From an uncultured Flavobacteriaceae bacterium (GTDB lineage: Bacteria > Bacteroidota > Bacteroidia > Flavobacteriales > Flavobacteriaceae), in assembly GCA_947497145.1 (NCBI GenBank), contig CANMFQ010000002.1, forward strand, positions 186,001 to 250,000: 64,000 nucleotides of DNA, in the 5' to 3' direction. Made by a program: the position numbers and the translations under genes. The notes beneath the pieces were generated by a model. That model worked only from the letters and a program-made list of their open reading frames with translations, was not told where the DNA came from and made no database searches. This document shows positions 25,404 to 35,093 of this stretch, one piece after another; within the stretch, counting starts at the first letter, position 1, and each line of letters opens with the position of its first letter.

Positions 25404-27164
25404 ATGAATTTTTTACGTAATCTTTTGGCAGCCATTATTGGTTGTCTTGTTGCCTTCGGTATTATTTTCGTTATGTTTTTTGTTTTTGCAAGCTTACTAA
25501 GTGGCGCTGATGATGCAATTGTAGTCAAAAATAAGTCTGTATTAGAGTTACAATTGAAACTGCCTATTAATGATTATGTCGGTGGAGCTACAGATGACCC
25601 CTTTGCTGAGTTTTTTGATAAATCGCAAGGTTTGGACGAAATTTTAGATGCTATAGCAGTAGCAAAAGAAGATGATGATATTGAGGGAATTAGCATTAAT
25701 AATAATTTTCTTTTGGCAGGTTTAGCGCAAACTCAAGTGATTCGCAGAGCATTAGAAGACTTTAAAAGTGAGGGTAAATTTGTTTACGCTTATGCAGATT
25801 TTTATACCCAGAAAGATTACTACTTGGCAAGTGTTGCCGATTCTATATTTTTAAATCCAGTGGGAGCACTAGATTTTAGAGGCTTGTCTTCTGAGGTGCT
25901 TTTCTTTAAAGATCTTCAAGAAAAGACTGGGGTGAAGATGGAGGTAATAAGACATGGAAAATACAAAAGTGCTGTAGAGCCTTATTTGTCTAATGAAATG
26001 AGTGAGGCAAACAGAACCCAAATACAAGAGCTAATAGGATCGTTGTGGAATGTAATGATCGATGAGATTGCTGAGGGGAGAAAATTGTCAACGCAAGAAT
26101 TAAATGTAATTGCAGATACCTTAGGAGGAAGAACACCAGATTATGCAAAAAAAACCGGACTTATTGATGCGGTTGTATTTTATGATCAATATGAGCAAAG
26201 TTTAAAACAAGCTTTAGATCTTTCTAATGATGATGATTTAAACGTTGTCGTGGTAGATGATTATGTACGTCGGTCAAATAAAAGAGCTAAAAAATCAGGA
26301 AAGGATAAGATAGCGGTAATTTTTGCTCAAGGTGAAATTATTTATGGTGAAGGTGGTCCAACGATGATAGGGCAGGGCGTTATGAATGAGGCTATTCAAA
26401 AAGCAAAGAATGATGATGCCGTTAAGGCTATTGTACTACGGGTGAATTCTCCTGGCGGAAGTGCCTTGTCATCTGATATTATTTGGCGTGAACTAGAATT
26501 GGCAAAAGAAAAGAAACCAGTAATCGTTTCTATGGGTAATGTAGCAGCTTCTGGTGGGTACTACATTGCAGCAGGAGCCGATAAAATATTTGCTGAACCT
26601 ACCACCATTACGGGTTCAATTGGTGTGTTTGGGGTAGTGCCAAACGTGACAGAGTTGGCCAAGGATATTGGTATTAATGCAGAGCAGGTAGGTACTAATA
26701 AAAATTCGGTAGAGTATTCGTTGTTTGAGCCTATGAGCAACACCTTTAGAAGTGCTGTTCAAGAAGGTGTTGAAGACACCTATAATACCTTTTTACAACG
26801 GGTAGCAGAAGGTAGGGGTAAGACCATTGCAGAAGTTGATAGTATGGCTCAAGGACGAGTATGGAGTGGGGTTGATGCACAGCGGATTGGTCTTGTTGAT
26901 GCCTTAGGTGATTTGGATGATGCTATTGAAGCGGCGGCTGAAATGGCAGAATTGAATGCGTATGCCATAAAGAAATTACCACGATACAAAACAGGATTGG
27001 AAAAAATATTAGAAGATATGGAGGGTGTCAGCATGCAGGCTAAGGGTGAAATTATTAAACAAGAAATAGGCGTAGAAGCGTATACTATTCTAAATCAAGT
27101 AAAAACAACGTTTGAGCAAAAAGGTATTCAGGCCAGAATGCCTTTTGTTTTAAATATAAAATAA
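25404..27164 (+). CDS. sppA: Signal peptide peptidase SppA (long, 67K type)
   Basis: A 586-residue membrane-anchored serine protease that degrades leftover signal peptides. One N-terminal transmembrane helix (about 8-32) is followed by two tandem ClpP-like domains. The catalytic lysine is in the N-terminal domain (VIRHGKYKSAVEPYL) and the nucleophilic serine in the C-terminal domain (GNVAASGGYYIA), as in the E. coli-type enzyme. Length and domain order are normal for the family. Next to folK-dnk in the opposite direction. Confidence 0.93.
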   Translation: MNFLRNLLAAIIGCLVAFGIIFVMFFVFASLLSGADDAIVVKNKSVLELQLKLPINDYVGGATDDPFAEFFDKSQGLDEILDAIAVAKEDDDIEGISINNNFLLAGLAQTQVIRRALEDFKSEGKFVYAYADFYTQKDYYLASVADSIFLNPVGALDFRGLSSEVLFFKDLQEKTGVKMEVIRHGKYKSAVEPYLSNEMSEANRTQIQELIGSLWNVMIDEIAEGRKLSTQELNVIADTLGGRTPDYAKKTGLIDAVVFYDQYEQSLKQALDLSNDDDLNVVVVDDYVRRSNKRAKKSGKDKIAVIFAQGEIIYGEGGPTMIGQGVMNEAIQKAKNDDAVKAIVLRVNSPGGSALSSDIIWRELELAKEKKPVIVSMGNVAASGGYYIAAGADKIFAEPTTITGSIGVFGVVPNVTELAKDIGINAEQVGTNKNSVEYSLFEPMSNTFRSAVQEGVEDTYNTFLQRVAEGRGKTIAEVDSMAQGRVWSGVDAQRIGLVDALGDLDDAIEAAAEMAELNAYAIKKLPRYKTGLEKILEDMEGVSMQAKGEIIKQEIGVEAYTILNQVKTTFEQKGIQARMPFVLNIK

Positions 27165-27219
27165 GTACGCTTTAAGTGTTGCACACCATAGGTGTGTTTA
27201 ACTTTAGTAGACTAGTTAA

Positions 27220-27930
27220 ATGACCATAAAAGACAAACAATTAGCTGATCAAATATACCGCTATCTTGGGGCTTTATTTATTACGTCATTGGTGGTGTCA
27301 AATTTGATATTTCAAAAGTTTTTTTATTGGAATCCTTTTGGTGATGTCACTGTTTTTGGGTCTTCTCTTTTTATAGTTTCGGTGGGTATTTTGCCCTATC
27401 CGCTTACTTTTTTAATTACCGATTTGGTTTCTGAAATTTATGGAAGAAAAAAGGCCAATCAAATGGTTACAACCGGTATTGTTGCATCACTATTTTCAAT
27501 GGCAATTATTTTAGTGGCAGATCTTGCTCCCGCTATTCCGGGTTCTAAAATTGATGACGAAACTTTTACAAAGGTATTTGCACTTTCTCCTCTGGGGGTT
27601 TTAGCATCAATGATTGCTTATCTTTTTGCACAGTATATTGATATTTCAATCTATCATTTTTGGAAAAAATTAACCCATGGTAAACAGCTATGGCTACGCA
27701 ATAATTTTTCTACATTTCTGTCACAATTTATTGACTCTTTTACAGTCATTTTACTACTCACTCTTTTTGATGTTTTTACCTGGGATATGTTTTGGGGATT
27801 GGTTGTGAGTGCCTTTCTTTTCAAGGTACTGGTAGCTGTCTTAGACACGCCTTTTCTGTATTTTTTTGTCTATCTCTTCAGAAGGCGGTTCAAGCTTGCT
27901 CTTGATGAAGAAATAAAGTTAGCTGTTTAA
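27220..27930 (+). CDS. Queuosine precursor transporter (YhhQ/VUT family)
   Basis: A 236-residue protein with six predicted membrane helices. The YhhQ/VUT family signature appears as SNLIFQKFF, YPLTFLITDLVSEIYGRKKAN (conserved acidic D..E), and LWLRNNFSTFLSQFIDSFTVILL in the second half. The family imports queuine or preQ1-type precursors for tRNA modification; which one is used cannot be told. It lies 55 bases after sppA and shortly before the AsmA-like gene on the same strand. Confidence 0.85.
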   Translation: MTIKDKQLADQIYRYLGALFITSLVVSNLIFQKFFYWNPFGDVTVFGSSLFIVSVGILPYPLTFLITDLVSEIYGRKKANQMVTTGIVASLFSMAIILVADLAPAIPGSKIDDETFTKVFALSPLGVLASMIAYLFAQYIDISIYHFWKKLTHGKQLWLRNNFSTFLSQFIDSFTVILLLTLFDVFTWDMFWGLVVSAFLFKVLVAVLDTPFLYFFVYLFRRRFKLALDEEIKLAV

Positions 27931-27984
27931 AGAATATTCTTGCCTTCTTTTAGTTATGTATATAGTGTATTACACGTTTGTATT

Positions 27985-30723
27985 ATGGGAAAAAAAATAG
28001 TGAAAATTATCGGGATTATTTTGTTGTTGTGCGTTGCTGTTTTAGTAGCTGCTCCATTCTTTTTGGAGGCTAAAATTGAAACGCTAATTCGAAATAATGT
28101 AAACAATAATGTAAATGCTACATTTGATTTTGAATCGGCTAGTTTAAGTCTAATCAAAAGCTTTCCAAATGCTTCATTAAGCATAGAAGAGGTAACTTTA
28201 GTAAATAAAGCTCCTTTTGAAGGTGATACCTTGTTTGCTGCTAAAGATTTGAGTTTGACACTCGGTATAGCTGAGTTGTTTAAAGCCGGCGACGAACCTA
28301 TTGGTGTGAAGGACTTGAGTGTTGATGGTGCTAATATTCATGTGATCGTCAATAAAGAAGAGGTGGCAAACTATGAAATAGGAAAGGATGATGGGAATTC
28401 AGAGGAACCTTCTACAGAAGAATCGGATGGTGGGTTTACCCTGGACTTACAATCGTATGAGATTACCAATTCTAAGGTGGTTTATGATGATAGAGCAGCT
28501 AAGGTGTATTTAGATGTTTCTGATATTCAACACAATGGTACCGGAGACCTTTCTGCAACTACCTCAGAGCTTGATACAGCTACTGAAGCTGTTGTTAGTT
28601 TCACTTTGGATAGTACCAATTATTTGAACAAGAATCCTATTAAATTAGATGCCGTAATTGGTGTTGATTTAAAAGCGGATAAGTATACTTTTCTTAAAAA
28701 TGAAGCCTTAATTAATAAATTACCTTTAGTCTTTGACGGTTTTGTGAAGGTGAATGAGCATAGTCAAGATATTGACCTTAGTTTTAAAACCCCATCTTCA
28801 GATTTTAAGAATTTTTTAGCGGTAATACCAGAGGTCTATGCTAAGAATATCGAAGATGTAAAAACTACAGGTGATTTTAAGGTTGAAGGTAGGTTTAATG
28901 GAGTGGTTGATGAAACACATATTCCAAAGTTTGATATAAAAATACGTTCAAATAATGCGTCTTTTAAATATGCTGATTTGCCAAAGACAGTACGCAATGT
29001 GTTTATTGATGTAGATGCAGTAAATAGCTCTGGCATAGTGGAAGAAACTTATGTAGCTATCAAGAAATTATCTTTTATGATTGATGAAGATAAATTTAAT
29101 ATGGTTGCCACGCTTAAAAATTTGTTAGGTAATACCAAGGTGAATGCAGCTATTGATGGACGAATGAATTTGGCTAATATTGAAAAAGCCTATCCAGTTC
29201 CTGCTGATTTAGATTTGAAAGGAATTTTGACAGCCGATGTAAAAACAGTTTTTGATATGGCGTCTATTGAAAAAAATCAATACGAAAACACGAATACAAC
29301 AGGCACCATGAGTTTAAGTGACTTTGAGTACGCTTCAGCTGAAATGCCACAGCCTGTAAAGTTGAGCAATACTGCGGTAACATTTAATTCAAAGACAGTG
29401 CGTCTTAATTCGTTGAATGGTACAACAGGAAAAACAGACTTTGATGCAACAGGAACCATTGATAATTTGCTAGGGTTCATGTTTAATGACGAAAAAGTAG
29501 CAGGTAATTTTAATTTGAATTCAAATACGTTTGCGCTGAACGATTTTATGGTAGCAGACGAATCTGCGGTAGCTGATAAGGACGATTCTTCTCAGGGAGA
29601 TACAACGGGAACAACTGAAGAGAAAATTAAAATCCCTTCTTTTCTTGATGCTACTATACACGCCAAAGCAAATACTGTTTTGTATGATGATTTGGTTTTG
29701 AAAGATGTAAATGGAGATCTTAAAATAAAAGATGAGAAAGCTATTTTAAGTGATATGACTACGACAATTTTTGGAGGTAAAATGGCCTTTGATGGTGAAG
29801 TTTCTACAAAGAATGAAACACCTACTTTCGCCATGAAATTAGGAATGAGTCAATTGCGAATAGGAGAAACTTTTAAGTCGTTAGCGCTTTTAAAATCATT
29901 GGCGCCAATAGCTGGGGTGCTTAAAGGAAAACTTGATTCAGATATAGCCTTGTCTGGCGCTTTAACTGATGATTTAACTCCTGATTTGCTTACTCTTAGT
30001 GGTGATATGTTAGCGAAAGTAATGACTAATGAAGTAGATGCGTCTTCTGCTCCTATGTTAACCGCGTTGGCAGGAAAACTTGATTTTTTAGACCTCAAGA
30101 AGCTCGATTTGAAAGATTTGGTGACTAGGTTGTCGTTTAAAGATGGCGTAGTACAGGTGAAACCATTTACCGTTAACTATCAAGATATAGCCATTGAAGT
30201 TGATGGTAGTCACACGTTTGATAAAAAGCTTAACTATAAAGCAAAAATGGAGGTGCCCGCGAAATACTTAGGTAGTGAAGTGAATGAATTAGTGGGTAAA
30301 TTGGATGAAAAAGAACTAGAAAATCTCACCATTCCTGTAGTGGCAAATATAGGAGGTGATTTTGAAAACCCAAAAGTTAGTACAGATATGACTTCGGGCG
30401 TTAAAACATTAACCTCTAGGTTGATTGAGATACAAAAGCAAAAATTAATCAATAAGGGAAAAGATAAGGCTAACGATTTATTGGGTGATATTCTGGGTAA
30501 TAAGGATAATAAAAAGGATGACGATAAAAATGGTGATCCAACCAAGAATTCAGGTGAAGAGGCTGTTAAAGGTATTCTTAACGATGTTTTAGGAGGTAAT
30601 AAAAAAGATGCCGCTACAGCCGAAAAAGATACGGTTCCTGCTAAGAAAGAGGATGCTGTAAAAGAAAAAGCAAAAGATATTTTAGGCGGCTTATTTGGGA
30701 AAAAGAAAAAGAACGAAAAGTAA
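27985..30723 (+). CDS. AsmA-family inner-membrane/periplasmic protein
   Basis: A 912-residue protein with an N-terminal transmembrane helix (about 7-27) followed by the AsmA N-terminal signature IETLIRNNVNNNVNATFDFESASLSLIKSFPNASLSIEEVTLVNK, here as separate matching segments, and a long beta-rich periplasmic body as in lipid-transport repeating beta-groove proteins. The C-terminus (about 820-912) is low-complexity and rich in Lys and Asp with repeated D-I-L-G-G/N and KK motifs. ATG 27985 is used because it begins directly before the membrane helix; the longer frame from 27940 adds an unlikely lead. A role in outer-membrane lipid homeostasis is inferred from the family. Confidence 0.8.
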   Translation: MGKKIVKIIGIILLLCVAVLVAAPFFLEAKIETLIRNNVNNNVNATFDFESASLSLIKSFPNASLSIEEVTLVNKAPFEGDTLFAAKDLSLTLGIAELFKAGDEPIGVKDLSVDGANIHVIVNKEEVANYEIGKDDGNSEEPSTEESDGGFTLDLQSYEITNSKVVYDDRAAKVYLDVSDIQHNGTGDLSATTSELDTATEAVVSFTLDSTNYLNKNPIKLDAVIGVDLKADKYTFLKNEALINKLPLVFDGFVKVNEHSQDIDLSFKTPSSDFKNFLAVIPEVYAKNIEDVKTTGDFKVEGRFNGVVDETHIPKFDIKIRSNNASFKYADLPKTVRNVFIDVDAVNSSGIVEETYVAIKKLSFMIDEDKFNMVATLKNLLGNTKVNAAIDGRMNLANIEKAYPVPADLDLKGILTADVKTVFDMASIEKNQYENTNTTGTMSLSDFEYASAEMPQPVKLSNTAVTFNSKTVRLNSLNGTTGKTDFDATGTIDNLLGFMFNDEKVAGNFNLNSNTFALNDFMVADESAVADKDDSSQGDTTGTTEEKIKIPSFLDATIHAKANTVLYDDLVLKDVNGDLKIKDEKAILSDMTTTIFGGKMAFDGEVSTKNETPTFAMKLGMSQLRIGETFKSLALLKSLAPIAGVLKGKLDSDIALSGALTDDLTPDLLTLSGDMLAKVMTNEVDASSAPMLTALAGKLDFLDLKKLDLKDLVTRLSFKDGVVQVKPFTVNYQDIAIEVDGSHTFDKKLNYKAKMEVPAKYLGSEVNELVGKLDEKELENLTIPVVANIGGDFENPKVSTDMTSGVKTLTSRLIEIQKQKLINKGKDKANDLLGDILGNKDNKKDDDKNGDPTKNSGEEAVKGILNDVLGGNKKDAATAEKDTVPAKKEDAVKEKAKDILGGLFGKKKKNEK

Positions 30724-30839
30724 ATAGAGGACAGCAGCTACTTAGTAATACGATCTGTTTTTTGTCAGAAACTATTGGTCATACTGTAAAAATGCGGGTT
30801 ATAAAATGATGGGAGTATAAATACTACAACCCTGCATGA

Positions 30840-30886
30840 AACAGGACTAAAGACAAAGTCATTTTGTCTTAGTCCTGTTTTTTTTG
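30840..30886 (+). terminator. Strong terminator after the AsmA-like gene
   Basis: Arms 30840-30857 (AACAGGACTAA, bulged A, GACAAA) and 30863-30879 (TTTGTCTTAGTCCTGTT) form a 17-bp stem with a 5-base loop, followed by a T-run to 30886. A weaker hairpin (ATGCGGGTT/AACCCTGCAT, 30792-30837) precedes it. Confidence 0.88.
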
Positions 30887-30982
30887 ACGTTTGACTCTTC
30901 AGTCTTCACTGTTTTCTTCGCTGGTTAGTGGCTATGCCGAACAGTAAAAAGTGTCTGTTATTATAGGTAGAAAAAACATAAT

Positions 30983-31777
30983 TTAATGAATGCCAATACC
31001 TACGTAGTACCCTTCATTACTTCTAATATTAAATACAGTATTGTCTTCAAAGATGAGATATTGTCCCTTTATTCCTTTTAAAACCCCTTCAAAATGAGGT
31101 GTTTTGTCTAAGTTTAAGCTTTTTACCTTTTCGGGGTATTTGATGACGGGAAAATGCAAATGGGTAGCCGTGTTGTTTTCAATAAAGTATTGTGCAGCTT
31201 CTGTAGGAATGTATTGTTTTAGTTTATTGCGCCATTCGATAAGATTTCCATCTTCTACCGCATTGGTTAGCATTTTACGCCAATTGGTTTTGTCACCAAC
31301 GTGATTTTTTAGCGCAACTTCCGTAATCCCTGCCAAATATCGGTTGGGTACTTCAACAATTTCAATAGCTTCATGGGCCCCTTGGTCTATCCATCGGGTA
31401 GGTACTTGTGCTTTGCGGGTCACACCTACTTTGATATTGCTTGAATTTGCTAAATACACAATATGAGGCTGTAGTTGTACTTTTTTCTCATAGGCTAAAT
31501 CACGATCTTCTTTGTCTAAATGCGCCGTACTAAGTTCAGGGCGCATAATCCAATCACCTGCTGATGGTATTTCAAAAAAACAATTTTTGCAAAAACCTTG
31601 ACGGTATATAGGTCTTTCATTACCGCAATTCAAGCATTGATGTTTAATTAAATTGATTTTTAAAGTTTTGTTAAGCACCTGATTTACATTGAGAAAATCA
31701 TCTTTAAAAACCATGTAATATTGAATTGGGTTTCCAATTTCGGTTTGCATTTTTTGTAATACACCTTCGTACTGCAT
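30983..31777 (-). CDS. DUF2797 protein with zinc-binding motif and GIY-YIG-like segment
   Basis: A 264-residue cytoplasmic protein of the DUF2797 family. A four-cysteine zinc site is formed by C-x2-C in HQCLNCGNE and C-x2-C in GFCKNCFF (residues about 47-68). The middle reads IVYLANSSNIKVGVTRKAQVPTRWIDQGA, then ITEVALKNHVGDKTNW: the order VY..IKVGVT..R..E recalls a GIY-YIG nuclease core, which I infer from pattern only. Function unknown. Divergent from the GH3 gene with about 215 bases between them. Confidence 0.75.
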   Translation of the reverse strand: MQYEGVLQKMQTEIGNPIQYYMVFKDDFLNVNQVLNKTLKINLIKHQCLNCGNERPIYRQGFCKNCFFEIPSAGDWIMRPELSTAHLDKEDRDLAYEKKVQLQPHIVYLANSSNIKVGVTRKAQVPTRWIDQGAHEAIEIVEVPNRYLAGITEVALKNHVGDKTNWRKMLTNAVEDGNLIEWRNKLKQYIPTEAAQYFIENNTATHLHFPVIKYPEKVKSLNLDKTPHFEGVLKGIKGQYLIFEDNTVFNIRSNEGYYVGIGIH

Positions 31778-31994
31778 GTTGACTTTTTGGTATTGTAAAA
31801 TTATGATAATTCGCAGCGCGCGAACGGGTCATAATATGCTTAATTAGAGTTAAAATTTCTTGTGATATATCAAAAAGGCAATGGAATTAATTCTATTTTA
31901 AGATGTGTAATAAGAATTAAGAAAAAAGAGCCAATAATCTATTTGAAAATAACAAGTTTAAAGGCTAAATTTAGCCCTGCCAAAGATACAGAAA

Positions 31995-33512
31995 ATGTAT
32001 ATACCTTTATTTAATTCCATCGCCTCTTGGTTACTTAAAAAACGTTATCATCAGATAGAACTTTTTTTAAAGTACCCTGCTGAAGTGCAAGAAGAGGTAT
32101 TATTTCAATTAGTATATATAGCCAAAGGTACAGAAATAGGAAAGCGGTATGAATTTGATACCATTACAACGTATAATGCGTTTAGAGAGCGATTGCCTAT
32201 TGTGTCTTATGAAGATATAGAACCCATGATTGAACGCACTAGAAGCGGTGAGCAGAATGTTTTTTGGCCGACTTCAATCAAATGGTTTGCCAAAAGTAGT
32301 GGTACTACCAATGCGAAAAGTAAGTTTATACCTGTAAGTGAAGAGGCGCTAGAAGATTGTCACTATAACTCTGGTAAGGATTTACTCTGTTTATATTTGA
32401 ATAACAATGAAAATTCACAACTTTTTACGGGTAAGAGTTTGCGTTTAGGTGGTAGTAAGCAGTTGTACGAAGATAAAGGGTCTTTCTTTGGTGATCTATC
32501 TGCTATTTTAATTGATAATATGCCGCTTTGGGCAGAATTTAGTAGTACGCCAAGTAGTAAAGTTTCTTTAATGAGTGAATGGGAAAGTAAACTTACTGCA
32601 ATTATTAAGGAGAGTACACAAGAAAATGTAACCAGTTTGGCAGGTGTTCCCTCATGGATGCTAGTGCTTTTAAATAATGTTGTTGAAACCACTGGTAAAG
32701 ACCATTTATTTCAGGTTTGGGAAAATCTTGAAGTATACTTTCACGGAGGTGTAAGTTTCAAACCTTACGTAGAGCAATATCAAAATTTATTACCTCGGAA
32801 AGATTTTAAATACTATGAAATTTATAATGCTTCCGAAGGTTTTTTTGCTATTCAAGACAGAAATAATGCCGATGATTTATTATTGATGTTAGATTACGGA
32901 ATTTTCTATGAGTTTATTCCTATGGATGTTTATGATGACGAAGAATCGCAGGCTATTCCTTTGTGGGAGGTGCAAACCAATGTCAATTATGCTATTATTA
33001 TAACGACCAATGCAGGTTTATGGCGTTATAAAATTGGAGATACAGTGCGCTTTACTTCCTTAAATCCGTATCGTATTAAAGTTACAGGGCGTACAAAACA
33101 TCATATTAATGTTTTTGGGGAAGAGTTAATTATTGAAAATGCCGAAGAAGCCTTAAAAAGTGTTTGTAAAAAAACTGGAGCCGAAATCAAAGATTATACG
33201 GCGGGACCTATTTTTATGGCGGGAAAAGAAAAAGGCGCTCATGAATGGATTATTGAATTCAGAACACCACCAGAGAAGATTGATTATTTTACAGAGTTTT
33301 TAGACAATGCGCTGAAATCGTTGAATTCAGATTATGAAGCCAAACGCTACAATAATATCACCTTGAAAATGCCTGCTGTTCACGTGGCACGTGAGAATCT
33401 GTTTTATGATTGGTTAAAGTCTAAAGGTAAGTTAGGAGGGCAACATAAAATTCCAAGACTGTCTAATAAAAGAGATTATGTGGAAGAGTTGCTTCGGATG
33501 AATGGTGAGTAG
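31995..33512 (+). CDS. GH3 family acyl-acid-amido synthetase-like protein
   Basis: A 505-residue adenylate-forming enzyme of the GH3 family, first known from plant auxin responses. Landmarks are the ATP-binding loop WFAKSSGTTNAKSKFIP (about 96-112), the YFHGG and YNASEGFFAIQD segments, the Y-x-I-G-D motif WRYKIGDTVRF, and VTGRTKHHINVFGEELI. Plant members conjugate amino acids to acyl acids; the substrate of the Bacteroidota members is not established. A single-gene unit. Confidence 0.88.
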   Translation: MYIPLFNSIASWLLKKRYHQIELFLKYPAEVQEEVLFQLVYIAKGTEIGKRYEFDTITTYNAFRERLPIVSYEDIEPMIERTRSGEQNVFWPTSIKWFAKSSGTTNAKSKFIPVSEEALEDCHYNSGKDLLCLYLNNNENSQLFTGKSLRLGGSKQLYEDKGSFFGDLSAILIDNMPLWAEFSSTPSSKVSLMSEWESKLTAIIKESTQENVTSLAGVPSWMLVLLNNVVETTGKDHLFQVWENLEVYFHGGVSFKPYVEQYQNLLPRKDFKYYEIYNASEGFFAIQDRNNADDLLLMLDYGIFYEFIPMDVYDDEESQAIPLWEVQTNVNYAIIITTNAGLWRYKIGDTVRFTSLNPYRIKVTGRTKHHINVFGEELIIENAEEALKSVCKKTGAEIKDYTAGPIFMAGKEKGAHEWIIEFRTPPEKIDYFTEFLDNALKSLNSDYEAKRYNNITLKMPAVHVARENLFYDWLKSKGKLGGQHKIPRLSNKRDYVEELLRMNGE

Positions 33513-33629
33513 GTGAAAAGAAGGGGTAATGCGTGGTGTTACACTAATAATGGATTGTCTTGACTTTACTATTTTCTTTTTTAAACTATTGGCTTTGAAG
33601 TTCCTGTTGAGATTTTAAAGGGGAATAGA

Positions 33630-33869
33630 TTAAGCCATTTTAGCTTTGTTCTTTTTAGTAGCGAAAGACAATGCTTTTTTAACTCTAGAGTTAGCGAACT
33701 TGTATAAACGAGCAACCTCATTTTTAGTTTCTATAGTTACGTCTTCTTTTACAGTAGCAGTAGTGTTAGTCATTTCAACAGTGTCAACTTTTACCTCTTC
33801 AGTAGCGTTTTGTGCTTGAGCTGCTACTGAAATAAAAAGAACAAAAATTAAAGTTGCGATAGTTTTCAT
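33630..33869 (-). CDS. Small secreted protein, tandem copy 1
   Basis: A 79-residue protein with a signal peptide (predicted cleavage after A-Q-A near residue 19), an acidic threonine/glutamate-rich middle (ATEEVKVDTVEMTNTTATVK) and a basic C-terminus (RVKKALSFATKKNKAKMA). The start is the ATG at 33869: it gives the signal peptide, and all three copies are aligned from here. Family unrecognised. It differs from copy 2 at five positions and from copy 3 at three. A 22-base perfect palindrome sits 6 bases upstream of the start. Confidence 0.75.
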   Translation of the reverse strand: MKTIATLIFVLFISVAAQAQNATEEVKVDTVEMTNTTATVKEDVTIETKNEVARLYKFANSRVKKALSFATKKNKAKMA

Positions 33870-33875
33870 GACTTG

Positions 33876-33897
33876 ACGTTTTATATATATAAAACGT
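33876..33897 (-). promoter_or_regulatory. Perfect palindrome upstream of copy 1
   Basis: A 22-base perfect palindrome with arms ACGTTTTA and TAAAACGT around TATATA ends 6 bases before the ATG. It could be an operator or, in RNA, a hairpin next to the ribosome site. A further hairpin (CCCTGT..ACAGGG) lies just beyond it. The same element is upstream of copies 2 and 3. Confidence 0.6.
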
Positions 33898-34366
33898 GTT
33901 AGGCCCTGTTTTACAGGGTTTGGCTTCGCTGAACGACAGCAAAAATTCGTTAAAAGTACCAAGTATGGATTAAGTGTAAAATAGCACCGATAAACGACCA
34001 AAGGGCTAAAATCACTTCATCGAAAAAATCTGTCGTTAAACCGTAAGAAGTGTTTTTGTCCTTGTATGAAAGGAGGCGATTTATAGTAATATTAGAAGGA
34101 GGTACAATGTTATTAAAAGAACAGTTGCTATTGAGAGCCGTCTTGTTCTTTCATATCAGATGTAATACATCTTCAAAAAGCGTAGTTATTTGATTTTATG
34201 TTTTGGACTAGTATAGTTTGTGTCTTGGAACTAGGGTAGAAAGAAAGACATCGTCTAGTATATAAAGACACTGCTAATTTAAAAAGGATATGTTTTTATG
34301 AAAGAGAGACTAAAGGGAAATGGTTTTGGACAATGTTGACTGCGGATGTTTTACTTGTTTTGTCGA

Positions 34367-34606
34367 TTAAGCCATTTTAGCTTTGTTCTTTTTAGTAGCG
34401 AAAGACAATGCTTTTTTAATTCTAGAGTTAGCGAACTTGTATAAACGAGCAACCTCATTGTTAGTTTCTATAGTTACGTCTTCTTTTTCAGTAGCAGTAG
34501 TGCTAGTCATTTCAACAGTGTCAACTTTTACCTCTTCAGTAGCGTTTTGTGCTTGAGCTGCTAGAGAGATAAAAAGAACAAAAATTAAAGTTGCGATAGT
34601 TTTCAT
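34367..34606 (-). CDS. Small secreted protein, tandem copy 2
   Basis: A 79-residue paralogue of the genes at 33630 and 35094; it differs from copy 3 at two residues (L15/V15, I63/V63) and from copy 1 at five. It has the same signal peptide, acidic middle and basic C-terminus. ATG 34606 gives the aligned start. No known family is recognised. Confidence 0.75.
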   Translation of the reverse strand: MKTIATLIFVLFISLAAQAQNATEEVKVDTVEMTSTTATEKEDVTIETNNEVARLYKFANSRIKKALSFATKKNKAKMA

Positions 34607-34612
34607 GACTTG

Positions 34613-34636
34613 ACGTTTTATATATATATAAAACGT
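34613..34636 (-). promoter_or_regulatory. Perfect palindrome upstream of copy 2 (two bases longer)
   Basis: As for copy 1, but with one extra TA in the centre (24 bases), so the symmetry is kept despite the length change. It ends 6 bases before the ATG at 34606. Confidence 0.6.
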
Positions 34637-35093
34637 GTTAGGCCTTGTTTTACAGGGTTTGGCTTCGCTGAACGACCGCAAAAATTCGTTAAAAGTACCA
34701 AGTATGGATTAAGTGTAAAATAGCACCGATAAACGACCAAAGGGCTAAAATCACTTTATCGAAAAAATGTGTCGTTAAACCGTAAGAAGCGTTTTTGTCC
34801 TTGTATGAAAGGAGGCTATCCACAGTAATATTAGAAGGAGGTACAATGTTATTAAAAGAACAGTTGCTATTGAGAGTCGTCTTGTTCTTTCATATCAGCT
34901 CTGATACACCTTCAAATACAACTAGCCTAAGAATACGTTATTTAATTTTATGTTTTGGAACTAGTATAGAAAGAAAGACATAGTCTAGTATGTAAGGACA
35001 GAGTTAATTTAAAGATTGGTTTTTATGAAAGAGAGACTAAAGAGAAATGGTTTTGGACAATGTTTACTACGGATGTTTTACTTGTTTTGTTGA

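Larger units (their letters stand above)
33630..34366. repeat. Tandem repeat unit 1 (737 bp)
   Basis: Includes gene copy 1 and the following gap, which match gene copy 2 and its gap (34367-35093) closely through coding and non-coding parts. The left border is the stop codon of the copy; upstream of 33630 the similarity ends. Confidence 0.85.
34367..35093. repeat. Tandem repeat unit 2 (727 bp)
   Basis: Near-identical to unit 1, with the main divergence in the middle of the gap (about 34150-34250 against 34890-34980). Confidence 0.85.

Noticed and set aside
34107-34193. A short reading frame with an AGGAGGTACA-ATG start on the + strand in repeat unit 1, and its counterpart at 34840 in unit 2
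   Set aside because: The two copies diverge in sequence and end after about 17 shared codons, which fits non-coding DNA; strong Shine-Dalgarno sequences are not typical of translation in this phylum.
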